Shown piece by piece: positions 8,682-17,187 of a stretch of 64,000 bases of DNA. The translations under genes and the position numbers were made by a program. The notes under the pieces were generated by a model. The model saw only the letters and a program-made list of their open reading frames with translations. It was not told the origin of the DNA and did no database searches. The DNA is from Dechloromonas sp. H13 (GTDB taxonomy: Bacteria; Pseudomonadota; Gammaproteobacteria; Burkholderiales; Rhodocyclaceae), in assembly GCF_009469615.1 (NCBI RefSeq), contig NZ_SSXX01000008.1, forward strand, positions 102,472 to 166,471, read 5' to 3'. Each line of letters starts with the position of its first letter. Within the stretch, counting starts at the first letter, position 1.

Positions 8682-9059
8682 GGTGGTTTATTCCTCCAGT
8701 AGTAGGTGACGCCACTGTATGTCGGGACCGGTCACCAGGAAATCAACCCACTGCTGACCAATGGTTCGAAAAAATCGAGTAGATGATGGCTGTTGGTGAG
8801 GTTTTGCTGCGTATTAGGTGGTCAATGGCTCTGCCTGGGGGCTTTATGGTCGAAAAGTCATTGAATTTGCTGAGATTTATTTTGGCCACGAATTGCTTTA
8901 CTTTGTCACGATTGGCCAAGATATGCTTTTCAGTGCGCTGGAGACCATCGTTTTCAGCGAGTTTTGGAGCGTTTTTCTGGAGCCAGAGGTATGCTTCAGG
9001 GGCCTTCTTGGCCAGTTATTGCTTTATTTCGGGGCAAGAAATGCTTAAAGGCACATTCA
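8682..9059 (+). other. Low-GC gap with a repeated 18-bp motif; possible transcript or decayed gene
   Basis: This 420-nt gap is less GC-rich than its neighbours. It contains four related copies of TTGGCCANGAATTGCTTT at 8882-8899, 8912-8929, 9008-9025 and, weaker, 9030-9047. Copies 1-3 are spaced by multiples of three and fall in the same frame of a 76-codon reading frame (8818-9048, GTG start), where they read FGHELLYF, IGQDMLFS and LGQLLLYF. There is no clear ribosome binding site or codon bias. A strong plus-strand terminator follows at 9060, so something is probably transcribed here: a small RNA, a short hydrophobic repeat protein or a relic. I cannot decide which. Confidence 0.4.
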
Positions 9060-9085
9060 GGCCATCCAGTCGGATGGCCTTTTTG
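9060..9085 (+). terminator. Rho-independent terminator on the plus strand
   Basis: An 8-bp perfect stem GGCCATCC / GGATGGCC with a 4-nt loop, followed by TTTTTGTTTT. The T tract is only on the plus strand, yet no recognised plus-strand gene ends here; see the repeat region just upstream. Confidence 0.8.
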
Positions 9086-9103
9086 TTTTGCGCGCCGCGC
9101 GGC

Positions 9104-9748
9104 TCAGGAAAACTTCTTCTGGTGGGCCTGGACGGCCTTCATGCGGGCCATGAACAGCCGCAGCTTGACCGCTTCGGACAGATCGTCCGCCGAATCATCG
9201 GCTGCCTGCGCCAGCACGTGGGCTTCGACGGCCTTCGTGCGGGCCATGAACAGCCTGAGCCTGACCGTGTCCGAAAGGCCGATGGCGTCCGCCTCGTCGT
9301 TGTCCGCGGAATCCGAAATCAGGCGGGGGCGCTTGTAGAAGCTGTGCAGCGCGATGTCGTCGAAACCGGTCTCGTTGTGCTCGTCGTTCAGGTGCTTGCG
9401 TTGCGGCTGCTCGGTCGTCGCGGTCGACTTCGGAGACAGCAGCGCCATCTGCTGCCGCTCGGTGCGCGAGAGCATGGTTGCCGGGAACGGCTTTTTCTTC
9501 GCCTGCTTGAGCTTCTTCGCCTGCTTCAGCTTGGCATCGGGATTGACCGGTTGAAGCAGCTGGGTTACCGCGGCAGGCATCGGAATCGGCGTTACCGTAA
9601 CGCCGGCATCTGCGCTGGTGGTCTCGACAAGCGATGTCGCCTCGTCGGGAACAGGTTCCGAGGCATGGACACCGAATGAAGAGAGTGCGGCGACTGCCGC
9701 GATTGCCAACCAACGCACGTCGAATTTCCCTTTGAAAGCAATGAACAT
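9104..9748 (-). CDS. Hypothetical exported protein with duplicated C-terminal motif
   Basis: A 214-residue protein with a Sec-type signal peptide (hydrophobic residues 13-28, likely cleaved after VHAS). The body is low-complexity, with a short tandem KLKQAKKLKQAKK at 73-85. The C-terminal third holds a duplicated motif: LSDTVRLRLFMARTKAVEAH (158-177) and LSEAVKLRLFMARMKAVQAH (190-209), predicted amphipathic helices. Codon bias matches core genes. I do not recognise the family; the duplicated basic helices could bind a membrane, a protein partner or nucleic acid in the periplasm. The start at 9748 lacks a strong ribosome binding site. Confidence 0.65.
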   Translation of the reverse strand: MFIAFKGKFDVRWLAIAAVAALSSFGVHASEPVPDEATSLVETTSADAGVTVTPIPMPAAVTQLLQPVNPDAKLKQAKKLKQAKKKPFPATMLSRTERQQMALLSPKSTATTEQPQRKHLNDEHNETGFDDIALHSFYKRPRLISDSADNDEADAIGLSDTVRLRLFMARTKAVEAHVLAQAADDSADDLSEAVKLRLFMARMKAVQAHQKKFS

Positions 9749-9880
9749 TTTAGCAGTTTGTCGCGTTGCCGTTGCAGGAACCTGGCATGCCCGGCGATAA
9801 AAGGCATTGGGCCGAAACTTGCTAGGAATGTTCCGGCTTGCTGGTGATTTTCTGTTTTTTGCCTACACGCGAGGTGCATC

Positions 9881-10003
9881 ATGAATGCTTCAAATCGGCA
9901 TTTTTCACAGGCGGGACGGTTGTTTTGCCAGCCGGGCGCGGGAAATCGCGCACTGGCGGATTCCCTGGGGCGCTCGGGAGAACTGCGATGCCGAACGGGA
10001 TAA
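9881..10003 (+). CDS. Possible 40-residue leader ORF
   Basis: A short frame starting MNASNRHFSQAG with GAGGTG 4 nt upstream of ATG 9881. It overlaps the start of the next small ORF by 16 nt in another frame, a layout compatible with translational coupling. Composition is not decisive; this may be chance. Confidence 0.3.
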   Translation: MNASNRHFSQAGRLFCQPGAGNRALADSLGRSGELRCRTG

Positions 10004-10191
10004 ACGAGGAAACGCTGTTCTGGATGCGCCTGGCGGCGTTCGCCGGCCTGTCCGAGTACGTGCTGGCCACGGGCGCTTCGCTGGCCGATGCCGAGGAGCT
10101 GCTGTTCGGCCAGGCGGCACTTCCGGGCAATCTGCCGTCCCGATATGCCTGCCTGGCGGGCGGTGTAGCAAACGCGACAGTGCGCGGTTAG
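9988..10191 (+). CDS. Small hypothetical protein, 67 residues
   Basis: Frame from ATG 9988 with GGGAGAA about 7 nt upstream. The codons show the strong GC-third-position bias of core genes, and the product (MPNGINEETLFWMRLAAFAG opening) is a compact helical, slightly amphipathic protein with no recognised domain. About 190 nt of featureless sequence separates it from the next plus-strand gene. Coding potential is moderate; function unknown. Confidence 0.45.
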   Translation: MPNGINEETLFWMRLAAFAGLSEYVLATGASLADAEELLFGQAALPGNLPSRYACLAGGVANATVRG

Positions 10192-10383
10192 ATTTCGTCA
10201 GCCCGGATGCGATCGCGGCGCGTCGGGGCAGGGTGCAGAAGCGCGCGCCCCGGCCGGCGTCCGACGCACCAATTCCGGGTATCCGGCACCATTTTTGTGC
10301 TCGCGCCGGATGCGAAACCTGGGTGCCCCGACACCGCTGGTTCGCCGCGGGTTTAAACTGGCACGGCTACAGGAGGGGTCCGC

Positions 10384-10920
10384 ATGACCAAGCGCTCGTT
10401 GCCGTTGTCCAGGGTCTATCGCCTGCTCGAACCGGGGCCGGTGGTGCTGCTCACCACGGCGCAGGACGGGCGGGCCAACGTCATGACCATGTCGTGGCAC
10501 ACGATGATGGAATTCGAGCCGCCACTGGTCGGGTGTGTCGTCAGCGGGCGCGACTTCAGTTTCGCGGCGCTGGTGGCGACGCGGGAATGCGTCCTCAACA
10601 TCCCGACCGTGGATCTGGCCAGGCAGGTCGTGGCCTGCGGCAACCGCAGCGGGCGCGACGTCGACAAGTTCGCTGCCAGCGGATTGACGCCACTGCCGGC
10701 GGCGACGGTCGGCGCGCCGCTGATCGGCGAATGCTACGCCAGCCTCGAATGCCGAGTCGCCGACACGCGACTGGTCGATACCTACAATTTCTTCGTGCTC
10801 GAGGTGGTCAAGGCGTGGATCGATCCGGCGGTCGCTGCCCCGCGCACCCTGCATCACCGCGGGCGGGGCGCCTTCATGGTGGCCGGCGAGACGATCAGGC
10901 TGCGTTCGAAGATGAAGTAG
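10384..10920 (+). CDS. Flavin reductase-like domain protein
   Basis: A 178-residue protein of the FMN-binding split-barrel flavin reductase-like family. The opening PLSRVYRLLEPGPVVLLTT, the MTMSWHTMMEF segment, the VVSGRDFSFAAL segment and the NIPTVDLA stretch match the family. Such proteins bind FMN and may reduce flavin for a partner or act on small substrates; the substrate here is unknown. ATG 10384 follows AGGAGGGG, a strong ribosome binding site. Its last 26 nt overlap the end of the convergent Mut7-C gene. Apparently monocistronic. Confidence 0.85.
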   Translation: MTKRSLPLSRVYRLLEPGPVVLLTTAQDGRANVMTMSWHTMMEFEPPLVGCVVSGRDFSFAALVATRECVLNIPTVDLARQVVACGNRSGRDVDKFAASGLTPLPAATVGAPLIGECYASLECRVADTRLVDTYNFFVLEVVKAWIDPAVAAPRTLHHRGRGAFMVAGETIRLRSKMK

Positions 10921-11635
10921 CCGGCGGCGCGCGGACGGCCGTGGCAAGGGCAGTCCGCATCCGCTGCCAGTGCGAGCCGCGCCAGTAGATGCGAGCGCAG
11001 CCGGGGCAGCGCCAGAATTCGTCGAAGGCGGCGAGCGTGCGCGGCAGCAGTTCCGCGGCGATTTCGGCCTTGCCCACGGGCCGCGGCACGGCGTTGCATT
11101 CGAGGCAGCGACTGGCCTGCGGCGCGCCCAGCTCCAGCGCATAGCGGCGGGCGACCGCGGCGAGTTGCGCCAGGGGCTGCCGGCTGCGGAGGTAACACCC
11201 CTCGCGCAGCGTCCGGTGCATCAGCAGGGCGCGGTCGCAGGTCAGCGCGACGCGGCGCTCGCCGACGGCGATGGCGACCAGTTCGGCGTCGTCCCAGGCG
11301 TTCTTCCACAGGGTGTCGATGCCGGCGAAGCGCAGGTAGCGGGCGAGCCGCCCGAGATGGGCGTCGGCGATGAAGCGCGGCGTTTCGCCGCCGGGGACAG
11401 CCGCGGCGGGCGCCCGGGGAAACACCTCGACCCGGTCGCCTGCGGCGAGCCGGGTGGAAATCGGCCTTTTTTGACCGTTGACCGCAACCGCCCCGATTTC
11501 GGTATGCGGGACGCCGAGCGCCTCGATGGCGTGCTTGGCGCTCTGGTGCGGCGCGACGGCGACGACCACGGGGCGGCCGCGCAACGCCGGCGGCAGCAGG
11601 TCTGCCACCTCGGAAGCGAAGATGAACTCGGGCAC
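10895..11635 (-). CDS. Mut7-C ubiquitin-like / RNase domain protein
   Basis: A 246-residue protein with a beta-grasp ubiquitin-like N-terminal domain (about 1-80) and a Mut7-C PIN-like domain. The second domain opens with RFIADAHLGRLARYLRFAG, has the acidic residues DAE and TCDRALL, and ends in a zinc ribbon with two Cys pairs (CLECNAVPR and CPGCARIYWRG). Mut7-C domains are predicted RNases; no biochemical role is established for the bacterial fusion. Start is GTG 11635. The 3' end overlaps the convergent flavin reductase-like gene by 26 nt. Confidence 0.85.
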   Translation of the reverse strand: MPEFIFASEVADLLPPALRGRPVVVAVAPHQSAKHAIEALGVPHTEIGAVAVNGQKRPISTRLAAGDRVEVFPRAPAAAVPGGETPRFIADAHLGRLARYLRFAGIDTLWKNAWDDAELVAIAVGERRVALTCDRALLMHRTLREGCYLRSRQPLAQLAAVARRYALELGAPQASRCLECNAVPRPVGKAEIAAELLPRTLAAFDEFWRCPGCARIYWRGSHWQRMRTALATAVRAPPATSSSNAA

Positions 11636-11702
11636 GGAACGGTCCTCGTCGGGCGCTAAGCCGTTGAACGGGCGTCGGTAGCCGGGGCGCTGCGCGCTCC
11701 CG

Positions 11703-14159
11703 CTATTTCGCCGGGCGCGCGGCCTTGGCCGGCTTCGGCTTCTTCCTGCCGGCCCGGGCGGGGCGCGCCGGGTGCAGCAATTCCTGGTGCATCTGCGCCA
11801 GTTCGGCCAGTTGCATGGCGATGTGGAAGTTCAGCGTGCCTTCCGGCAGTTCGCCCTTGGCGTCGGGTTCGCCGGCGGGCAGGCCGGTCAGCAGTTCCAT
11901 CGCCTCGTCGGTGTCATGGACGGCCCAGATGTGGAAGCGCCCCTCGCGCACCGCGGCGACGACCGGCTGCTCCAGCATCAGGTGGCAGACGTTGGCCGCG
12001 GGCACGATGACGCCCTGTTTTCCGGTCAGGCCGCGCGCCGCGCAGATCTCGAAAAAGCCTTCGATCTTCTCGTTGATGCCGCCGACCGGCTGCACGATGC
12101 CGAACTGGTTGACCGAGCCGGTGACCGCCAGCGACTGGCGGATCGGAATCGACGACAGGGCGGAGAGCAGGGCGGCCAGTTCGGCCAGCGAGGCGCTGTC
12201 GCCTTCGACGTCGCCGTACGATTGCTCGAAGACGAGGCTGGCGCGCAGCGACAGCGGCATGGCCCAGCCGAAGCGGGCGGCGAGGAAGGAGGAGAGGATC
12301 AGCACGCCCTTGGAATGGATCGGGCCGCCGAGTTCGACCTCGCGCTCGATGTCGATGATCTCGCCCTCGCCCATGCGGACCGTCGCCGTGATGCGCACCG
12401 GATGCGCGAAGGTGCTCTCGCCGAGCATGGCGACGGCGAGACCGTTGATCTGCCCGACATGCAGGCCGTCGGTGGCGATCAGCAGCTGGCCGCGCAGGAT
12501 TTCCTCGCGGTAGCGCTCCTGGATGCGCTCGTTGCGATGGCGGTGCGCCTGCAGCGCGGCGTCGACGTGCGCCCGTTCGATCAGGGCCGCGCGGGCGCTG
12601 CCGGCAGCGTGGTCGGCTTCGCGCATCAGGTCGCTCAGCGGCTGCGTCTGGGTGGTCAGCTTCTCGGCGTCGCCGGCCAGGCGGGCGGCGTGCTCGATGA
12701 CGCGCGCGACAGCCGCGGCCGACAGCGGACGGAGGTTGTCGCGGCGGGCCAGCGTGGCGATCAGGCGGGCGTACTGGGCGGTGGCTTCCGGCGTGCGGCT
12801 GATTTCGCTTTCGAGGTCGGCGTTGATCTTGAACAGCGACAGGAAGTCGGGATCGAGTTCGGCGAGCAGGTAGTAGATCATCCGCTCGCCAATCAGGATC
12901 ACCTTGAGGTCGAGCGGCAAGGGCTCCGGTTCCAGCTGCACCGTGCTGCTGACGCCGACCAGTTCGGCCAGCGATTCGATGCGCACCTGCCGCGCCCGCA
13001 GCATGCGCTTGAGGCCGTCCCAGGCGTAGGGTTGGGACAGCAGCTTGTGCGCGTCGAGGACGAGGAAGCCGCCGTTCGCCCGGTGCAGCGCGCCGGCCTT
13101 GATCAGCGTGAAGTTGCTGACCAGCGTGCCCATGTGCACGTGGTGCTCGATGCGCCCGAGCAGGTTCTGCAGCGTCGGGTTGTCCTCGTAGATCACCGGG
13201 CGCTCGCCGCTGGCGGGGTTCTCGACCAGCAGGTTGACGCAGTAGCGCTGGACCGAAATGGTGCTCGAGTAGAGCGTCGTTTCGGTGTCGTCCTCGGTCT
13301 TGGTCGACTCGTGGATCGAGCGGCCGCTGTCGAGGATGTCCTGCATGACCGCGTCGAGGTAGGCGGTGACGTCGGGCAGGTCGGCGTAATGGCACTTGAT
13401 CTCCTCGATCAGGTGGCCGACCGCGAGGCGCAGGGCGTCGCTACCGATTTCCTTGATCGATTTCTGCACCTCGCGCCGCCAGTGCGGGAATTCGTTGACC
13501 AGCTTGTGCAGCCGTTCGTGGCAGTCGCGGATCGTCGCCTGGAGTTCGTCCTTGCGCTCGTCCGACAGCGCGGCGAACTCCTCGGGCGACAGGGTGTCGT
13601 TGCCGTCCTTCATCGGCGCGAAGACGAAGCCGTGCGGCGTGCGCAGCAGGGCGACGCCGGATTGCTGCACCTCCTCGCCGAGCTGGCGCAGGGCGGCTTC
13701 CTCGCGATGCTTCTCATCTTCCTGCAGCGACTCGATGCGTTCGCGGTATTCGTCGCTTTCGAAGGCGGCGGCGATGGCGGTGGTGATTTCGGCGACGAAT
13801 TCCTGCATGTCGCGGTACAGCTGCGCGCCGCGGCCGCAGGGCAACCGCAACAGGCGCGCCCGCGTCGGGTCGGCGAAATCGAGGACGTAGCACCAATCCG
13901 CCGGCGGCGCGCCGTGCTGGCTTTCCGCTGCCAGCAGCTGCGCGACAATGGCATGGCGCCCGCTGCCGGCTTCGCCGAGGACGAACAGGTTGTAGCCGCC
14001 GTGCGGCATGTCGAGGCCGAGATGCAGCGCTTCCACGGCGCGCGGGTGGATCAGCGCCGGGTCGAGTTCAGACAGTTCGGCGGTGGTCGCGAAGGCGAGC
14101 GATGCCGGGTCGCAGGCGGTGCAGAGCGACGCGGCGGGCAGTTCGTCGGGTACTGGCAT
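11703..14159 (-). CDS. Lon-like ATP-dependent protease (AAA / S16 family)
   Basis: An 818-residue protein of the LonB-like family lacking the LAN domain. The P-loop near residue 65 reads GEAGSGRHA, with Arg where classical Walker A has Lys, which is common in this family. The central region has a Walker B-like GGFLVLDAHKLL. The C-terminal S16 protease domain has the catalytic Ser655 in GDSAS and Lys698 in GGINEKIEG, 43 residues apart as in Lon. A Lys/Pro/Ala-rich tail ends the protein. It probably degrades specific or damaged cytoplasmic proteins. It is divergent from alanine dehydrogenase, with about 110 nt between the starts. Confidence 0.9.
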   Translation of the reverse strand: MPVPDELPAASLCTACDPASLAFATTAELSELDPALIHPRAVEALHLGLDMPHGGYNLFVLGEAGSGRHAIVAQLLAAESQHGAPPADWCYVLDFADPTRARLLRLPCGRGAQLYRDMQEFVAEITTAIAAAFESDEYRERIESLQEDEKHREEAALRQLGEEVQQSGVALLRTPHGFVFAPMKDGNDTLSPEEFAALSDERKDELQATIRDCHERLHKLVNEFPHWRREVQKSIKEIGSDALRLAVGHLIEEIKCHYADLPDVTAYLDAVMQDILDSGRSIHESTKTEDDTETTLYSSTISVQRYCVNLLVENPASGERPVIYEDNPTLQNLLGRIEHHVHMGTLVSNFTLIKAGALHRANGGFLVLDAHKLLSQPYAWDGLKRMLRARQVRIESLAELVGVSSTVQLEPEPLPLDLKVILIGERMIYYLLAELDPDFLSLFKINADLESEISRTPEATAQYARLIATLARRDNLRPLSAAAVARVIEHAARLAGDAEKLTTQTQPLSDLMREADHAAGSARAALIERAHVDAALQAHRHRNERIQERYREEILRGQLLIATDGLHVGQINGLAVAMLGESTFAHPVRITATVRMGEGEIIDIEREVELGGPIHSKGVLILSSFLAARFGWAMPLSLRASLVFEQSYGDVEGDSASLAELAALLSALSSIPIRQSLAVTGSVNQFGIVQPVGGINEKIEGFFEICAARGLTGKQGVIVPAANVCHLMLEQPVVAAVREGRFHIWAVHDTDEAMELLTGLPAGEPDAKGELPEGTLNFHIAMQLAELAQMHQELLHPARPARAGRKKPKPAKAARPAK

Positions 14160-14272
14160 GCGGTCGTGTGCTTTTCGGATATTTGTTGCTAGATTACCCC
14201 TTACCGCGACGCGCCGACAGTCCGGCCGGCGCGGATCATCGATGCGCGCAACTGGTCGGCAAGGAGGCTCCC

Positions 14273-15397
14273 ATGCTCGTCGGCGTTCCCCGGGAAATCA
14301 AGAATCACGAATATCGCGTCGGCCTCGTGCCGGCCAGCGTTCGCGAACTGGTCGTCCGCGGCCATCGCGTCATCGTCCAGCAAGGCGCCGGCGCGGCGAT
14401 CGGGCTGGCCGACGAAGACTACGTGGCGGCGGGCGCCGAAATCGTCGCCGGCGCCGGCGAGGTCTTCGCACGCGGCGAACTGATCGTCAAGGTCAAGGAG
14501 CCGCAGCCCGACGAATGCCGGCAACTGCGGGCCGGGCAGGTGTTGTTCACCTACCTGCACCTGGCGCCCGATCCGGCGCAGGCCGCGCTGCTGCTCGCCT
14601 CCGGCGTGACGGCGATCGCCTACGAGACGGTGACCGCCGCCGCCGGCGGCCTGCCGCTGCTGGCGCCGATGAGCGAGGTGGCCGGCCGCATGGCGATCCA
14701 GGCCGGCGCCGCCTGCCTCGAAAAGCCGCGCGGCGGTTCGGGCGTTCTGCTGGCCGGCGTGCCCGGGGTGGCGCCGGGGAAGGTCGTGATTCTCGGCGCC
14801 GGCGTCGTCGGCTACAACGCCGCCCGGATGGCGACCGGCCTCGGTGCCGAGGTGACGGTGCTGGCGCGCTCACCGGAAAGCCTGCGCTTCATCGACCAGC
14901 AGTTCCGCGGCCGGGTGCGCACGCTGCGGTCGACGGCGGAAACGATCGAGGCCAGCGTCGTCGACGCCGACCTGACGGTCGGCGCGGTGCTGGTGGCCGG
15001 GGCGACGACGCCGCGACTGGTGCGGCGGGAAGTGCTGCAGCGGATGCGACCCGGCTCGGTGCTGGTCGACGTCTCGATCGACCAGGGCGGCTGCTTCGAG
15101 ACCAGCCACCCGACGACCCATGCCGATCCGACCTTCGTCGTCGATGGCATCGTCCATTACTGCGTCGCCAACATGCCGGGGGCGGTGCCGCGCACCTCTA
15201 CCTTCGCCCTCAACAACGCCACCCTGCCGTTCGTGCTGGCGCTGGCCGAGCAGGGGGCGCGGAAGGCGCTGGCGAGCGATCCGCATTTTCGGGCCGGTTT
15301 GAACGTCGACCGCGGCAGGGTCACCTGCCGGGCGGTCGCCGAGGCGCTCGACCTGCCGTGGACCGATCCGGCAAGCGCGCTGCGCGACGGCGGCTGA
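14273..15397 (+). CDS. ald: Alanine dehydrogenase
   Basis: A 374-residue NAD-dependent alanine dehydrogenase, which interconverts L-alanine and pyruvate plus ammonia. It opens [20 protein letters not shown]; the substrate-binding Lys and catalytic His lie in VKVKEPQ and TYLHLA; the Rossmann motif is [10 protein letters not shown]; the active-site Asp lies in DVSIDQGGC. Length matches the family. I chose ATG 14273 because AAGGAGG precedes it; the longer frame from 14102 overlaps the divergent Lon-like gene. It is followed by a minus-strand terminator belonging to the convergent YceI gene. Confidence 0.95.
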   Translation: MLVGVPREIKNHEYRVGLVPASVRELVVRGHRVIVQQGAGAAIGLADEDYVAAGAEIVAGAGEVFARGELIVKVKEPQPDECRQLRAGQVLFTYLHLAPDPAQAALLLASGVTAIAYETVTAAAGGLPLLAPMSEVAGRMAIQAGAACLEKPRGGSGVLLAGVPGVAPGKVVILGAGVVGYNAARMATGLGAEVTVLARSPESLRFIDQQFRGRVRTLRSTAETIEASVVDADLTVGAVLVAGATTPRLVRREVLQRMRPGSVLVDVSIDQGGCFETSHPTTHADPTFVVDGIVHYCVANMPGAVPRTSTFALNNATLPFVLALAEQGARKALASDPHFRAGLNVDRGRVTCRAVAEALDLPWTDPASALRDGG

Positions 15398-15405
15398 GCA
15401 GGCGC

Positions 15406-15441
15406 AAAAAAACGGCGGGGCCGCTTGCGAAGCCCCGCCGT
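15406..15441 (-). terminator. Terminator of the YceI/cytochrome b561 operon
   Basis: On the minus strand ACGGCGGGGC, a 9-nt loop, GGCCCCGCCGT, then TTTTTTT. It lies 23 nt after the stop of the minus-strand yceI gene; no T tract exists on the plus side. Confidence 0.85.
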
Positions 15442-15463
15442 GCGCGATGCGGATCGTGGCAGC

Positions 15464-16042
15464 TTACTGCTTGATCGCTTCGATGGCGATGTCGATGGTC
15501 ACCTCGTCGCCGACGTTCGGCGCGTACTTGCCCATGTTGAAATCGGTGCGCTTGACGGTCGTCGTCGCGTTGGCGCCGATGGCGTCCTTCTTCAGCATCG
15601 GGTGGGGCATGGCCTTGAACGAGGTCACCTTGAGGGTGACCGGTTTGGTGACGCCCTTCAGGGTCAGGTTGCCCTCGACGGCCACCGGCTTGTCGCCCTC
15701 GAAAACCACCTTGGTCGACTTGAAGGTGGCGGTCGGGTACTTGGCGGTGTCGAGGAAATCCTCGCCCTGGATGTGCTCGTTGAAGGTCGAGTAGCCGGTA
15801 TTGACGGATTTGGTGTCGATTTCGACGTCGACCGCACCCGTTTTGGCTGCCTTGTCGAGGACGACCTTGCCGGTCGTCTTGTCGAAGCGCGAGAGCTGGG
15901 TCGAGTACCCGAAGTGGTTGTACGAGAAGCGCGGGAAGGTGTGGGTGCCGTCGAGCGTGTAGGTCTCGGGCGACGCGAATGCCGGAGCGGCGGCGGCCGT
16001 GGCGAGGACGAGGGCGGCGGCGAGCTTGGTCAGTTTCTGCAT
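15464..16042 (-). CDS. YceI family periplasmic lipid-binding protein (1)
   Basis: A 192-residue exported protein. The signal peptide covers residues 1-23 (cleavage after AFA), followed by the YceI lipocalin-like barrel starting YTLDGTHTFPRFSYNHFG, with VKRTDFNMGKYAPNVGDEV near the end. YceI proteins bind isoprenoid lipids such as polyprenyl quinone precursors in the periplasm. ATG 16042 has AAGGAGAAC upstream. It is the last gene of a four-gene operon with a second yceI, a cytochrome b561 and an extradiol dioxygenase-like gene, a setting that suggests quinone-linked redox work at the membrane. Confidence 0.92.
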   Translation of the reverse strand: MQKLTKLAAALVLATAAAAPAFASPETYTLDGTHTFPRFSYNHFGYSTQLSRFDKTTGKVVLDKAAKTGAVDVEIDTKSVNTGYSTFNEHIQGEDFLDTAKYPTATFKSTKVVFEGDKPVAVEGNLTLKGVTKPVTLKVTSFKAMPHPMLKKDAIGANATTTVKRTDFNMGKYAPNVGDEVTIDIAIEAIKQ

Positions 16043-16067
16043 GGTGGTTCTCCTTGGGGTTGGGGGG

Positions 16068-16628
16068 TTACTTGGCGGATGCTGCGGTGATGCGGAACTT
16101 GATCTGGATGTCGTTGGCGACGATGTCGAACTTGGCCCAGGCGCCTTCGCCGATCGAGAAATCGCCGCGGCGGATGGTGAAGGAGCCGTCGAAGACGCCG
16201 GTGGCGCCTTGTGCCGTGAAGGTGGCGGGGACGACGACGTCCTGGGTCTTGCCCTTGATCGTCAGTTTGCCGGCCACCTCGTAGCGGTTCCCGCCGAGCG
16301 CCTTGACGGCGCCGGAAACGAACTGCGCGGTCGGGAAGGCCTTGGTGTTGAACCACGGCTTGCCGGCGACTTCCTCGTCGGCCTCGGGGGCGCCGGTGTC
16401 GACGCTGGCGAGGTCGACGTCGAAGGTCGCCTTGGCCTCGGTCGGCCTGGCCGGGTCGAAATTCAGCCTGGCGGCGAACTTCTTGAAGCGGCCGTCCATC
16501 TTGACGCCCATCTGCTGGTAAGTGAAGTAGATGGCGCTCTTGTCGGTCTGCACCTGGTTGAATTCGGCGGCACTGGCGGCGAAGGGCAGGCCGGCGGCGA
16601 GCGCGAGGGCGAGAATGAAACGTTTCAT
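16068..16628 (-). CDS. YceI family periplasmic protein (2)
   Basis: A 186-residue YceI paralogue. Its signal peptide is MKRFILALALAAGLPFAASA and the mature part keeps the family landmarks (TDKSAIYFTYQQMGVKMDGR; RRGDFSIGEGAWAKFDIV). It differs strongly from the neighbouring copy, so this is an old duplication or the commonly seen paired arrangement. ATG 16628 follows AAGGAG. A longer frame reaching 17276 is an artefact running through the cytochrome gene in another frame. Gap to the upstream cytochrome gene is 17 nt. Confidence 0.92.
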   Translation of the reverse strand: MKRFILALALAAGLPFAASAAEFNQVQTDKSAIYFTYQQMGVKMDGRFKKFAARLNFDPARPTEAKATFDVDLASVDTGAPEADEEVAGKPWFNTKAFPTAQFVSGAVKALGGNRYEVAGKLTIKGKTQDVVVPATFTAQGATGVFDGSFTIRRGDFSIGEGAWAKFDIVANDIQIKFRITAASAK

Positions 16629-16645
16629 GGTTTTCTCCTTGGGGA

Positions 16646-17176
16646 TCAGTGCCTGGGCAACATCCGGGTCAGGATGTCGTCCTTGTCGATGAGGTGATGC
16701 TTCAGGGCGGCGCCGATGTGGCTGACGATGACAGCGACGAACAGCAGGTTGAGAATCTTGTGAACCTGGGCCAGCAGGTCGCCGAGTTCCTTGTTCTTGT
16801 CGAGCAGGTCGGGGATCGGCAGGACGCCGAACCACACCGTCTGGAAGCCCTTGGCCGAGCTCATCAGCCAGCCGCTCAGCGGAATCGCCAGCATCAGCGC
16901 ATAAAGCATGAAGTGGCCGGCATGGGCGGCGTACTGCATTAGCTTCGGCATGCTGCCCGGCAGCGCGGGCGGCACGTGCGTCACGCGCCAGCCGAGCCGC
17001 ACCAGCACCAACAGGAAGGCGGTGACGCCGGCCCACTTGTGCCAGGAATAGAACTGCAGTTTTTGCGGCGACAGCGGCAGGTCGTGCATGTAGAAACCGA
17101 GCGCCAGCAGCCCGAAGAGCAGGATGGCCATCAGCCAGTGCAGGCTCTTGGCGGTGGGGGTGTAGGTGTTGGTCAC
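16646..17176 (-). CDS. Cytochrome b561 family protein
   Basis: A 176-residue, four-helix membrane protein of the bacterial cytochrome b561 (YodB/CybB) family. Candidate haem-ligating His residues are in KSLHWLMAILLF, YSWHKWAGV, AAHAGHFMLY and VHKILNLLFVAVIVSHIG. It would pass electrons between quinol and a periplasmic or membrane partner. Start is GTG 17176, behind AAGGAGG with a 6-nt spacer. The linkage to two yceI genes recurs in proteobacteria, and YceI-cytochrome b561 fusions are known, supporting a shared lipid-quinone function. Confidence 0.9.
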   Translation of the reverse strand: MTNTYTPTAKSLHWLMAILLFGLLALGFYMHDLPLSPQKLQFYSWHKWAGVTAFLLVLVRLGWRVTHVPPALPGSMPKLMQYAAHAGHFMLYALMLAIPLSGWLMSSAKGFQTVWFGVLPIPDLLDKNKELGDLLAQVHKILNLLFVAVIVSHIGAALKHHLIDKDDILTRMLPRH

Positions 17177-17187
17177 GGTCGACCTCC

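Noticed and set aside
8882..9047. Sigma-54 promoter-like TGGC...TTGCTT motifs
   Set aside because: The GG-to-GC distance is 11 rather than 12 bp and the motif is repeated four times, so a promoter reading is unlikely.
11772..14192. Long plus-strand frame opposite the Lon-like protease gene
   Set aside because: It has no family resemblance and arises from GC-rich codon bias on the other strand; similar shadows lie opposite purL and imuB-dnaE2.
15406..15441. Terminator of alanine dehydrogenase
   Set aside because: The T tract occurs only in the minus-strand reading, so it belongs to the yceI operon.
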